The notes beneath the pieces were generated by a model. It was given only the letters and a program-made list of their open reading frames with translations. It ran no database searches and was not told where the DNA came from. This document shows positions 26,214 to 34,038 of a stretch of DNA of 34,192 nt, piece by piece. Numbering within the stretch: position 1 is the stretch's first letter; each line of letters opens with the position of its first letter. The DNA is from Gemmatimonadales bacterium (GTDB lineage: Bacteria; Gemmatimonadota; Gemmatimonadetes; Palauibacterales; Palauibacteraceae). The stretch spans positions 1 through 34,192 of the forward strand of contig VXMR01000054.1 of assembly GCA_009841005.1 (NCBI GenBank). Reading direction: 5' to 3'. Made by a program: the position numbers and the translations under genes.

Positions 26214-26673
26214 GGAAGACTCCGCTGACCGCCGGCGTATCGAATGCGAGACTTCCTTCCCGATCGAGGATCCACACGTTGACCCTGTACCAGCCCTGGA
26301 AGGCGTGCACCGCGAATCTCAGGGTCTCAACCGCTGAGGCCCCAGCCGCGATCTCGACCATGCGCTCGACGATGTCCGTTCGAGTGACCTCCGGGCCGCA
26401 GTGCAGTCGAGGATTGTAGACCTCCTCGAATTCCGCGCTGAGATTCGTCACGCCCGTGGGCTTGATCGCGCAGGAGTCCCTGAAGATGGGGCTGCCGGAG
26501 ACGTTGGTGGTCGTAACGATGAGCAGCTCGCTGCGTCCGTACTCGGGCTTGTCGACACACACTTCAACGCCGTGCCGCGTGTCGCAGAGCGAAGTCGCGG
26601 GGCCGACGGCGTCCTCCCCGCACGAGAGGACGAGGGCGGCGGCCAGCGCGGGAATCGGCAAGGCGCGCGACAT
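26191..26673 (-). CDS. Small lipoprotein, copy 2 of a tandem pair
   Basis: A 160-residue predicted lipoprotein (MSRALPIPALAAALVLSCGED, lipobox LVLSC) of no family I recognise. It is a clear paralogue of the gene just upstream. Shared blocks are GVEVCVDKPEYG, IVTTTNVS, SPIFRDSC, DIVERMVEIAAGAS and RVNVWILDREGSLAFD, and both end in PSxN. Conserved cysteines (SLCD, VCVD, RDSC, and one before the DIVER block) could form disulfides. The pattern of short beta strands suggests an Ig-like or BsuPI-like fold, but this is a guess. The start is set at ATG 26673, which gives exactly the same length as the paralogue; ATG 26706 would add 11 residues. Confidence 0.7.
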   Translation of the reverse strand: MSRALPIPALAAALVLSCGEDAVGPATSLCDTRHGVEVCVDKPEYGRSELLIVTTTNVSGSPIFRDSCAIKPTGVTNLSAEFEEVYNPRLHCGPEVTRTDIVERMVEIAAGASAVETLRFAVHAFQGWYRVNVWILDREGSLAFDTPAVSGVFRVHPSTN

Positions 26674-26707
26674 CTTCGGCGTCCGGGAGTTCAGGTCTCG
26701 GCGCATA

Positions 26708-27190
26708 TCAGTTCTGTGAGGGGAAGACCGAAAAAAGGCCGCTTCTGACCGGCATGTCCAGAGCCAGCATCCCGTCCGGCGCCAGGAGCCACACGTTTGC
26801 TCGATAGTGGCCCTGCACTACAAACCCGGCGAGTGGTAACGTGTCCCGGTCCGACGCCCCCGCACCCATCTGCACCGCCCGCTCCAGGATGTCCGCGGCC
26901 GTGAGACCGATGGCGCAGCGCCGCCGTGGAACGTACGGTGGCGTGGATTCGTCGGCCGCGCCCCTCACCAGACCGATCGTCATCCCGCACCGATCCCTGA
27001 AGATCGTACTATCGGACATGTTGCGCGTGGTGACGATGATCGATTGGAAGATCCCGTATTCGGGCCGGTCCACACACACTTCGACGCCGGCTCGGACATC
27101 ACACAGGCTGCCGGAAGGTCCGGTCGCGCTCCCGTCACACGAAAGGACCAGCACCGCGGCAAGCGTCCATTTCACGGGCACCCTCGACAT
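26708..27190 (-). CDS. Small lipoprotein, copy 1 of a tandem pair
   Basis: A 160-residue predicted lipoprotein (MSRVPVKWTLAAVLVLSCDGS, lipobox LVLSC), paralogous to the next gene downstream. Blocks in common are GVEVCVDRPEYG, IVTTRNMS, TIFRDRCG, DILERAVQMGAGAS and RANVWLLAPDGMLALD. Function unknown; probably envelope-attached with disulfides. ATG 27190 has GGAG 8 bases upstream. It is the first gene of the probable minus-strand run lipoprotein-lipoprotein-CBM9-GHL10 and is divergent from the PQQ dehydrogenase. Confidence 0.75.
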   Translation of the reverse strand: MSRVPVKWTLAAVLVLSCDGSATGPSGSLCDVRAGVEVCVDRPEYGIFQSIIVTTRNMSDSTIFRDRCGMTIGLVRGAADESTPPYVPRRRCAIGLTAADILERAVQMGAGASDRDTLPLAGFVVQGHYRANVWLLAPDGMLALDMPVRSGLFSVFPSQN

Positions 27191-27288
27191 TCACTTCACT
27201 CCGTTCGTGCGGCCCGGCCGGAGCATCGTGACAGCCGGGGCTCCCCTGCGGTCTGCACATGATACAGGATTAATAGTCGAAGAGGTTT

Positions 27289-27353
27289 CCGGGCGGTACG
27301 GTTGCCCGGTGGGGCGATGGGGCGAAGTGTAGCGGCGACGGAAGAACCGTCGC
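27289..27353. promoter_or_regulatory. Two hairpins in the divergent lipoprotein/PQQ dehydrogenase gap
   Basis: CCGGGC (27289-27294)/GCCCGG (27304-27309) and GCGACGG (27335-27341)/CCGTCGC (27347-27353, loop AAGAA) lie in the 206-base gap between the divergent lipoprotein and dehydrogenase starts. The second is 43 bases before the dehydrogenase ATG. Possible leader or operator structures; no convincing -35/-10 pair is seen. Confidence 0.4.
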
Positions 27354-27396
27354 AGGGTGTACATAACCTTCACACCGGTCTCGCGGAGTTGAACGA

Positions 27397-29352
27397 ATGA
27401 TCCGAGGCAACAGGCAGTTCGGTGGCTTGATCGGCCTGGTTCTGCTGGGCGCGGCATCGGCGTGCGGTCGGGCTCCCGTGACCGTCCAGACCGACGCTGC
27501 CGCCGGAGAATGGCGCTATTGGGCGGGAGACGCCGGGTCCACGCGCTACGCGCCGCTCGACCAGATCGACGCCTCGAACGTGGAGGATCTGGAGATCGCG
27601 TGGCGCTGGCAGGCGCGCAACTTCGGCCCGACCCCCGAGGGCTACTACCGCGTGACCCCGTTGTACGCGAACGGGGTCCTCTATGCGACGGCGGGATTCC
27701 GGCGGGCGGCGGTGGCGATCGATCCGGAGACCGGAGAGACGCTCTGGATGTATCGGCTCGATGAGGGCGAACGCGGCCGGAACGCGCCGCGCGGCAACTC
27801 CGGGCGCGGCGTCGGCTACTGGACGGACGGCGCCGAGGAACGGGTGCTCCTCATCACCCCGGCCTATCACATGGTCTCGCTGGACGCGAAGACCGGCCTC
27901 CCCGATCCGGCCTTCGGCGAGGACGGCGTCGTGGACCTCAAGCTGGGACTCGGACGCGAACTGGACCTGGTGAACGACCGCATCGGCTCGAGTTCTCCCC
28001 CCGTCGTCGTCGGAGATGTGATCGTCGTCGGGGCGGCGCTCCCGCAGGGGGGGCGTCCTCCGACGAAGGAGATGCCGCCGGGCCACGTGCGGGGCTTCGA
28101 CGCGCGGACGGGCGAGCAACTGTGGACCTTCCACACGATCCCCCAGCCGGGCGACCCCGGCCACGAGACGTGGGAAGACGAATCCTGGGACTACACGGGG
28201 AACGCCGCGGTGTGGACGCCGTTCACGGCCGACCTCGAACGGGGCTACGTCTACCTGCCGGTGGAGGCGGGGACGGGCGACTACTACGGGGGCCACCGCC
28301 CCGGCGACAACCTCTACTCCCAGAGCCTCGTGTGCGTGGACGCGCGCACGGGCGAAGTCGTGTGGTATTTCCAGACCGTCCATCACGGAATCTGGGACTT
28401 CGATCCGCCGGCGGCGCCGGTTCTGATGGACATCACGGTGGATGGGCGGGAGATCCCGGCCGTCGCGCAGGTGACGAAGCAAGCGTTCACGTACGTATTC
28501 GACCGCGTGACGGGCGAGCCCGTGTGGCCGATCGAGGAGCGGCCCGTGCCCGCCGGCGACGTGCCGGGGGAATGGTACGCACCCACGCAGCCCTTTCCGA
28601 CGCTCCCCGTGCCGTTCGACATGCAGGGCGCGACCGAGGACGACCTGATCGACCTCACGCCGGAACTGAAGGCGGAGGCGCTCGAGATCGCGAAGAACCT
28701 CACGCTCGGCGAGTTGTTTACGCCGCCGACCGTGCTCGTCGAGGGGGGGAACCAGGGGACCCTCATCACGCCCGGCAGCCTTGGCGGGGCGAACTGGCCG
28801 GGCGCGGCGTACGACCCGGAGACGCAGCGGCTCTTCGTGGGGTCCGCGACGCGCGGCTCCGTGATCGGGCTCGTGAACGATCCCGAGTCGTCGAACATGC
28901 GCTACATCGCCGGACGGCCCCGCGGCGTCGGCGGCCCGCAGGGACTGCCGATCCTGAAGCCGCCGTGGGGAAGGATCACGGCGCTCGACATGAAGACGGG
29001 CCGGAAGGTGTGGCAGGTCGCGAACGACCACACGCCGTCGTTCGTGGAGGAGCACCCGGCGCTGGAAGGGGTTGACGTCCCGCGCACGGGGCGGCCCAGC
29101 CGGGCGGGACTCCTCGCCACGCGCACGCTGCTCTTCGCGGGAACGGGCGGGGGGACGATGTCGGCGGACCTCACCGGCCTCCTGCGCGCGCACGACAAGG
29201 AGACGGGCGAGATCCTGGCCGAGATCGAACTGCCGTCGCACCAGACCGGCGTCCCGATGACGTACATGCACGATGGTCGTCAGTACATCGTCGCGGCGGT
29301 CGCGGGGCGCGGCGTGCCGGCGGAACTCGTCGCCCTGCGGCTCCCGGGCTAG
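27397..29352 (+). CDS. PQQ-dependent dehydrogenase (quinoprotein), lipoprotein
   Basis: A 651-residue quinoprotein that should oxidise an alcohol or sugar in the periplasm with pyrroloquinoline quinone and pass electrons to the respiratory chain. The N-terminus (GLIGLVLLGAASAC) is a lipoprotein signal. The mature part opens with EWRYWAGDAGSTRYAPLDQI and shows the eight-bladed propeller pattern, including AVAIDPETGETLWMY, VRGFDARTGEQLWTF, VCVDARTGEVVWYFQ and ITALDMKTGRKVW. HHGIWDFDPPAAPVL includes the usual active-site Asp, and GGANWPGAAYDPETQRLFV is typical of the glucose dehydrogenase-like group. GGAG (27382-27385) precedes ATG 27397 by 8-11 bases. No cytochrome domain or PQQ synthesis genes are in the window. 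Confidence 0.92.
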   Translation: MIRGNRQFGGLIGLVLLGAASACGRAPVTVQTDAAAGEWRYWAGDAGSTRYAPLDQIDASNVEDLEIAWRWQARNFGPTPEGYYRVTPLYANGVLYATAGFRRAAVAIDPETGETLWMYRLDEGERGRNAPRGNSGRGVGYWTDGAEERVLLITPAYHMVSLDAKTGLPDPAFGEDGVVDLKLGLGRELDLVNDRIGSSSPPVVVGDVIVVGAALPQGGRPPTKEMPPGHVRGFDARTGEQLWTFHTIPQPGDPGHETWEDESWDYTGNAAVWTPFTADLERGYVYLPVEAGTGDYYGGHRPGDNLYSQSLVCVDARTGEVVWYFQTVHHGIWDFDPPAAPVLMDITVDGREIPAVAQVTKQAFTYVFDRVTGEPVWPIEERPVPAGDVPGEWYAPTQPFPTLPVPFDMQGATEDDLIDLTPELKAEALEIAKNLTLGELFTPPTVLVEGGNQGTLITPGSLGGANWPGAAYDPETQRLFVGSATRGSVIGLVNDPESSNMRYIAGRPRGVGGPQGLPILKPPWGRITALDMKTGRKVWQVANDHTPSFVEEHPALEGVDVPRTGRPSRAGLLATRTLLFAGTGGGTMSADLTGLLRAHDKETGEILAEIELPSHQTGVPMTYMHDGRQYIVAAVAGRGVPAELVALRLPG

Positions 29353-29392
29353 CCCGCCGATCCCGCAGCCGGCAACCCGCGCCAAAACCACG

Positions 29393-30601
29393 GTGCCAGC
29401 GCCCTCCGTCGTCCGGGGAACGCCCTTTCACAAACGGACCGGCCCGCTCTGCCAGGCCGGCAACTGGCGGCGCTGGGCCGGGCATCTTTCGGCGGGTTCG
29501 TACGAGCCGACCCACGAGCACGAGTACCAGGCCATCCGCTCGGCGTGCGCGCTCATCGATGTCTCGCCGCTCTACAAGTACCGGCTCTCGGGCCCGGGCG
29601 CGGCGGCGCTCGCGAACCGGGTCGTGACGCGGGATGTGGACCGGCAGGACGTGGGGCAGGTGTACTACACGCCGTGGTGCGACGCGGCGGGGAAGGTGCG
29701 GGACGACGGCACGCTGCACCGGCTCGGCGCGTCCGACTTTCGCCTCACGTCGGCCGAACCGACGCTGAAGTGGCTGCACGAGAACGCCCGCGGCCTCGAC
29801 GTGACCATCGAGGAGGAGACGGAGCGGGTGGCCGCGCTCGCCCTCCAGGGGCCCCGTTCGCGCGATCTGCTCAAGCGGATCACCGACGGCGACGTGGCGG
29901 GACTCGGCTATTTCCGCGTGATGCCGGCGCGGATCGCGGGGATCGCCGCGGAGGTCTCACGGACGGGCTACACCGGCGACCTCGGCTACGAGATCTGGGT
30001 CGGGGCCGCGGACGCGATTCCGCTGTGGGACGCCCTCACGGCGGCGGGTGAGCCGTTCGGCCTCGCCCCGGCGGGCATGCTCGCCCTGGACATGGCGCGC
30101 CTCGAGGCCGGCCTGCTCCTCGTCGACGTCGACTTCATCCCAGCCCACCGCGCGATCATCGAGGACCAAAAGTCGTCTCCGTACGAACTCGGCCTCGGCT
30201 GGACCGTGTCGCTCGAGGCGTCGAACTTCGTGGGCCGGGCAGCCCTCCGCGCCGAACGGGCCCGCCCGCCCGCCTGGCGCTTCCGGGGAATCGCCCTCGA
30301 CTGGGAGTCGCTCGAGGCGGCGTACGCCGTCGTCGGCCTCCCCCCGCAACTGCCGGGCACGACGCTGCGCAGCAGCGTGCCGCTGTACGCCGGCGGGCGG
30401 CAGGTGGGATACGCCACGAGCCGCGGCTGGTCGCCGACCCTCAAGACCTACCTGGGGCTGGCGCACCTCGAAGCGGAATCCGCCACCGTCGGCACCGAAC
30501 TCGAGATCGAGGTGACGGTCGAGCACCGGCGGCGCCGGGCCCGCGCCACGGTGGAGAAGACGCCGTTCTTCGACCCCGACAGGAAACGGGCCACCCCGTG
30601 A
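29393..30601 (+). CDS. GcvT-family folate-dependent aminomethyltransferase-like protein
   Basis: A 402-residue protein of the GcvT/YgfZ/DmdA superfamily, which binds tetrahydrofolate and accepts a methyl or methylene group from a substrate. Motifs are ALIDVSPLYKYRLSGPGA, the conserved GKVRDDGTLHRLG (folate/catalytic Asp region), LALQGPRSRDLL and RTGYTGDLGYEIWV. The C-terminal barrel is VGRAALRAER...VGYATSRGWSPTLKTYLGLAHL. The GTG at 29393 is the only sensible start; no strong ribosome site is seen. No gcvH or gcvP is nearby, so it is probably not the glycine-cleavage T protein but a stand-alone demethylase or methyltransferase. Its stop overlaps the next gene (GTGA). It may share a transcript with the PQQ dehydrogenase 40 bases upstream. 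Confidence 0.87.
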   Translation: MPAPSVVRGTPFHKRTGPLCQAGNWRRWAGHLSAGSYEPTHEHEYQAIRSACALIDVSPLYKYRLSGPGAAALANRVVTRDVDRQDVGQVYYTPWCDAAGKVRDDGTLHRLGASDFRLTSAEPTLKWLHENARGLDVTIEEETERVAALALQGPRSRDLLKRITDGDVAGLGYFRVMPARIAGIAAEVSRTGYTGDLGYEIWVGAADAIPLWDALTAAGEPFGLAPAGMLALDMARLEAGLLLVDVDFIPAHRAIIEDQKSSPYELGLGWTVSLEASNFVGRAALRAERARPPAWRFRGIALDWESLEAAYAVVGLPPQLPGTTLRSSVPLYAGGRQVGYATSRGWSPTLKTYLGLAHLEAESATVGTELEIEVTVEHRRRRARATVEKTPFFDPDRKRATP

Positions 30602-32205
30602 GCGCGACGAACACGTACGACGCGATCATAGTCGGGGGCGGCCACAACGGCCTCATCAACGCCGCCTACCTCGCCCGGGCGGGCCTTCGCGTGGTCGTGC
30701 TCGAGCGCCGGCACCTGGTGGGCGGCGCCGCGGTGACGGAGGAGATCTTCCCGGGCTTCAAGTATTCCGTCGCCTCCTACGTCGTGAGCCTGCTGAGGCC
30801 GGAGATCATCCGCGACCTGCGGCTCGCGCGGCACGGGCTGGAGATCCTCCCGCTGGAGAGCACGGTCACCCCGCTTCCGAACGGCGACTACCTCGGGCGC
30901 TGGGCCGACCACGACCAGACGCGGCGCGACCTCTATCGCCATTCCCCGAACGACGCCGAGGCGTACGACGATTTCGCGACGCTCATGTACCGGCTCGCGT
31001 GGGCCGTGAAACCTCTCCTCGGCATCGTGCCTCCCGACCCGCTCTCTCCAGGGCTGCGGGGTCTGAAGACCCTGCTCATGCTGGGACGGCACGCGCGCGG
31101 CCTCGACGAGAACCAGTTCCACGCGCTCTTCAAGCTGGGGACGATGAGCGCGGCGGACTATCTCGACGAGTGGTTCGAGTCGGATGTGCTGAAGGCGACG
31201 ATGTCCGCGAGCGGGATCATCGGGACCTTCCTCGGCCCCCGGTCTCCGGGGACGGCGTACGTCCTCCTCCATCACTACATGGGGGAGATCGACGGGGTGT
31301 TCCGGGCGTGGGGTTTCGCGCGGGGCGGGAACGGGATGGTGAGCGAGTCCATTGCCTCCTCGGCACGGTCGCATGGGGCCGAGATCAGGACCGGGGCCGC
31401 GGTGGAGCGGGTGCTCACAAGGAACGGGCGGGCTCACGGGGTCGTACTCGAGGACGGCGAGGAACTCACGGCGAAGACGGTCGTGTCGGGGGTCGATCCG
31501 AAGCGCACCTTCCTCGGCCTGCTCGACCCTGAGGAGCTGCCGGACGATCTCGTGCAGGCGATCCGGCGCTTCCGGATCCGCGGCTCCTCGGGGAAGGTCA
31601 ACCTCTCGCTCTCGGAGGCGCCGGAGTTCTCGTGCCTGCCGGGAGGGGGGCCGCACCTGCGGGGGGCCTTCTCCATCAGTCCGAGCATGGACTACCTGGA
31701 GCGCGCCTACGACGACGCGAAGTACGGAGGATTCTCGCGGCAGCCGTACATGGACATCGTGATTCCATCCATGATCGACCCGGGGATGGCGCCGCCGGGA
31801 CGGCACGTGATGTCGATCTTCGTCCAGTATGCCGCCTTCGACATCGAGGGCGGCTGGGACGACGCGAAACGGGAGGCGTTCGGGGACGCGGTGGTCGACA
31901 CGCTCTCGGAGTACGTGCCGAACCTCAGGGACTCCATCCTCCACCGGCAGGTGCTCACGCCACTGGACATGCAGGAGGAACTCGGGCTCACCGAGGGCAA
32001 CATCTTCCACGGCGAGCTGACGCCGCAGCAACTCTTCTTCTTCCGTCCCTCGCCCGCGTGGGCCGACTACCGGACGCCGGTGCGCGGGTTCTACCAGTGC
32101 GGCTCGGGCACGCATCCGGGGGGCGGCGTGTGCGGGGCGTCGGGGCGGCTCGCCGCGCTCGAGATCCTCCGGGACCTGCGGCGGCCGCCGCGGGGGCGTC
32201 CGTGA
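30598..32205 (+). CDS. FAD-dependent oxidoreductase, PYROXD2/CrtI-like (first of pair)
   Basis: A 535-residue flavoprotein of the phytoene-desaturase-like group (COG1233). The Rossmann start YDAIIVGGGHNGLINAAYLARAGLRVVVLER is followed by GGAAVTEEIFPGF. The C-terminal FAD motif FYQCGSGTHPGGGVCGASGR is typical. Mid-protein blocks YDDAKYGGFSRQPYMDI and LFFFRPSPAWADYRTPV are found in the PYROXD2-like branch rather than true carotenoid desaturases, and no carotenoid genes are near. Probable soluble oxidase or dehydrogenase of unknown substrate. The GTG start overlaps the GcvT stop, and its own stop overlaps the second flavoprotein (both GTGA). Confidence 0.9.
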   Translation: MSATNTYDAIIVGGGHNGLINAAYLARAGLRVVVLERRHLVGGAAVTEEIFPGFKYSVASYVVSLLRPEIIRDLRLARHGLEILPLESTVTPLPNGDYLGRWADHDQTRRDLYRHSPNDAEAYDDFATLMYRLAWAVKPLLGIVPPDPLSPGLRGLKTLLMLGRHARGLDENQFHALFKLGTMSAADYLDEWFESDVLKATMSASGIIGTFLGPRSPGTAYVLLHHYMGEIDGVFRAWGFARGGNGMVSESIASSARSHGAEIRTGAAVERVLTRNGRAHGVVLEDGEELTAKTVVSGVDPKRTFLGLLDPEELPDDLVQAIRRFRIRGSSGKVNLSLSEAPEFSCLPGGGPHLRGAFSISPSMDYLERAYDDAKYGGFSRQPYMDIVIPSMIDPGMAPPGRHVMSIFVQYAAFDIEGGWDDAKREAFGDAVVDTLSEYVPNLRDSILHRQVLTPLDMQEELGLTEGNIFHGELTPQQLFFFRPSPAWADYRTPVRGFYQCGSGTHPGGGVCGASGRLAALEILRDLRRPPRGRP

Positions 32206-33824
32206 GCGCCGTCGACGCAGTCGTCATCGGGGCGGGCCACAACGGTCTCGTCGCGGCCGCGTACCTGGCGCGGGCCGGACTCCGCGTGATCGTCGTCGAG
32301 CGGGGCGAGGCCGCGGGGGGATGCGCCGCCACAGAGGAGTTGTGGCCCGGGGTTCGCGTGGACACCGGCGCGCACAGCCTGACGGGGATCGATCCGCGCG
32401 TCATGGCGGACCTCGGCCTGGAGGCGGCGGGACCGACGGGCGCCGGGCTGGACCTCATGTCTCCCACAGCCTGCGTCGTGTCGCCGCAGCCGGACGGGGG
32501 AACGCTCATCCTGGAGAGCGATCCGGCCCGGACGGCGGATCGGATTCGGACCTTCTCCGCACGGGACGCCGACCGCTGGCCGGAGTTCGTGCGCGCGATG
32601 TCGCGGGCGAGCCGGGCCCTCGCCGTCTTGTACGGCGCGCTGCCGCCGAGGCTCGCGGGCGCGGACCGCGGCGACCTGTGGGAACTCGTTCGCCTCGGCG
32701 CGAAGCTGAACCGCCTGGGACGGCGGGACGCCCTCGAGCTGATGCGGCTCATCCCGATGACGGTGGAGGAACTGCTCTACGAGTGGTTCGAGAGCGAGGC
32801 GCTCAAGGGCGCGCTCGCGGCGGACGGCGTGCGGGGGATCTGTCAGGGGCCGCTGGCGTCGGGTACCGGCTACATGTTCCTCCACCACATGGTGGGCGCG
32901 GGCGGCGTTGTGCGGCGAAGGCGCCAGGTGCGCGGCGGGATGGGCGCCCTCGGCGCCGCTCTTCAGCGCGTCGCCGTCTCGGCGGGGGCGGAGGTCCGCC
33001 TCGGCCACGAGGTGGCCTCGATCCGCGTCGAGGACGGGCGCGCAACGGGCATCACGCTCGCCGGGGGCGGCGAGATCGCGGCGTCCCGCGTCGTCTCGTC
33101 CGCGGATCCCGGCCGCACGCTGCTCGGCCTCGTCGACCCCGGCGAACTGGCCCCCGAGTTCGTCCGCGCGCTGGACCACATCAAGTACCGGGGCGTCATC
33201 GCGAAGGTGCACCTCGCGCTGGGCGAGCCTCCGCGCCTGCGCTCCTGCGGTGACGCGGCCCGGTCCGGCGGCGAAGCGGCCCAAGCCGCCGTGCTTGCCG
33301 GCGCCGCCATCACGGTCGCACCCAGCATCCACTACATCGAGCGCGCGTACGACGACGCGAAGTACGGCCGTCCCTCCGCGCGGCCGGTCCTGGACGCCGT
33401 CCTCACGACCGCGCTCGATCCGTCGCTCGCGCCGGAAGGGCGTCACCTCCTGTCCGTAGCGGCGCAGTACGCGCCCTTCCGACTGGCCGACGGATCATGG
33501 AATGACGAGCGCCGCGACGCGCTGGGGAACGCGGTCGTCGCGACGCTGGCTGAGCACATGCCGAACCTCGAGGGGGCGATCCTGCACCGGCACGTGCTGA
33601 CGCCGGCCGACCTCGCCGACCGGTTCGCGTTGCCGGAGGGGCACATCCACCATGGCGAGATGACGCTCGACCAGGTCTTCTTCGGGCGCCCCGTCGCCGG
33701 CTGGGCCCGATACCGGACCCCAGTCGACGGACTCTACCTGTGCGGCGCCGGCACCCACCCCGGCGGCGGCCTCAACGGCCGCCCCGGCGCCGCCGCCGCC
33801 GCCCGCATCCTCCGCGACGGCTAG
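32202..33824 (+). CDS. FAD-dependent oxidoreductase, PYROXD2/CrtI-like (second of pair)
   Basis: A 540-residue paralogue of the preceding flavoprotein. It starts at GTG 32202 with VDAVVIGAGHNGLVAAAYLARAGLRVIVVER and has GGCAATEELWPGVRVDTGAHSL, the shared YDDAKYGRPSARPVLDA and MTLDQVFFGRPVAGWARYRTPV, and the C-terminal LYLCGAGTHPGGGLNGRPGA. A short Ala/Gly-rich insertion (RSCGDAARSGGEAAQAAVLAG) is absent from the first copy. The in-frame stretch upstream lies inside the preceding gene, so the GTGA overlap start is used. The two copies have clearly diverged, which suggests distinct roles or a heteromeric enzyme rather than a recent duplication. Confidence 0.9.
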   Translation: MSAVDAVVIGAGHNGLVAAAYLARAGLRVIVVERGEAAGGCAATEELWPGVRVDTGAHSLTGIDPRVMADLGLEAAGPTGAGLDLMSPTACVVSPQPDGGTLILESDPARTADRIRTFSARDADRWPEFVRAMSRASRALAVLYGALPPRLAGADRGDLWELVRLGAKLNRLGRRDALELMRLIPMTVEELLYEWFESEALKGALAADGVRGICQGPLASGTGYMFLHHMVGAGGVVRRRRQVRGGMGALGAALQRVAVSAGAEVRLGHEVASIRVEDGRATGITLAGGGEIAASRVVSSADPGRTLLGLVDPGELAPEFVRALDHIKYRGVIAKVHLALGEPPRLRSCGDAARSGGEAAQAAVLAGAAITVAPSIHYIERAYDDAKYGRPSARPVLDAVLTTALDPSLAPEGRHLLSVAAQYAPFRLADGSWNDERRDALGNAVVATLAEHMPNLEGAILHRHVLTPADLADRFALPEGHIHHGEMTLDQVFFGRPVAGWARYRTPVDGLYLCGAGTHPGGGLNGRPGAAAAARILRDG

Positions 33825-33888
33825 CCCAACGCCCGAACCGGCTACGCCGTTCCGGCGGACCCGGCACTACGGGTGTGATTGGCCGCCG

Positions 33889-33904
33889 CGTTCCCGCGGG
33901 AACG
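33889..33904. promoter_or_regulatory. Perfect 16-bp palindrome
   Basis: CGTTCCCGCGGGAACG is a perfect inverted repeat with no spacer, 150 bases upstream of the HNH-type gene and directly before the phased heptamer array. It is a candidate dimeric-regulator site. Confidence 0.5.
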
Positions 33905-33912
33905 TTCGCGGG

Positions 33913-33960
33913 CGTCGAGATCGGTGGAGGTCGGTTGAGCCCGGTTGAGACCGCGTTGAG
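33913..33960 (+). repeat. Five heptamers of the form (C/G)GTnGAG at 10-11 bp spacing
   Basis: CGTCGAG (33913), GGTGGAG (33923), GGTTGAG (33933), GGTTGAG (33943) and CGTTGAG (33954) lie one DNA helical turn apart, so all face the same side of the helix. No protein-coding frame accounts for the period. They lie about 80-125 bases before the HNH-type gene start. Confidence 0.7.
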
Positions 33961-33987
33961 ACGAAACCCGAACATTTACCGAAGATC

Positions 33988-34007
33988 GGGGTATGAGTGC
34001 GTACCCC
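33988..34007 (+). promoter_or_regulatory. Leader hairpin before the HNH-type gene
   Basis: GGGGTA (33988-33993) and TACCCC (34002-34007) enclose an 8-base loop, 31 bases before the start codon. It could be a leader structure controlling translation or the end of readthrough from the flavoprotein operon. Confidence 0.4.
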
Positions 34008-34038
34008 CGTGGAACCCTGAGATTCGGATGAGAACGCC

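Noticed and set aside
27191..27396. Promoter boxes in the divergent gap (TATTAA- and TATCAT-like sequences)
   Set aside because: No -35 element at suitable spacing could be matched to either gene, so no promoter is claimed.
27370..29391. 673-residue minus-strand frame opposite the PQQ dehydrogenase
   Set aside because: Arg/His/Pro-rich shadow of a secure gene, with no recognisable motif.
29393..30601. Glycine cleavage system T protein
   Set aside because: No gcvH or gcvP is adjacent and the gene is fused into an operon with flavoproteins; a related but distinct folate-dependent role is more likely.
31632..32201. In-frame N-terminal extension of the second flavoprotein
   Set aside because: It overlaps the first flavoprotein gene, and the Rossmann FAD motif begins just after GTG 32202.
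32202..33824. Carotenoid biosynthesis (phytoene desaturase) role for the twin flavoproteins
   Set aside because: No phytoene synthase or other carotenoid gene is nearby, and the motifs fit the PYROXD2-like branch better.
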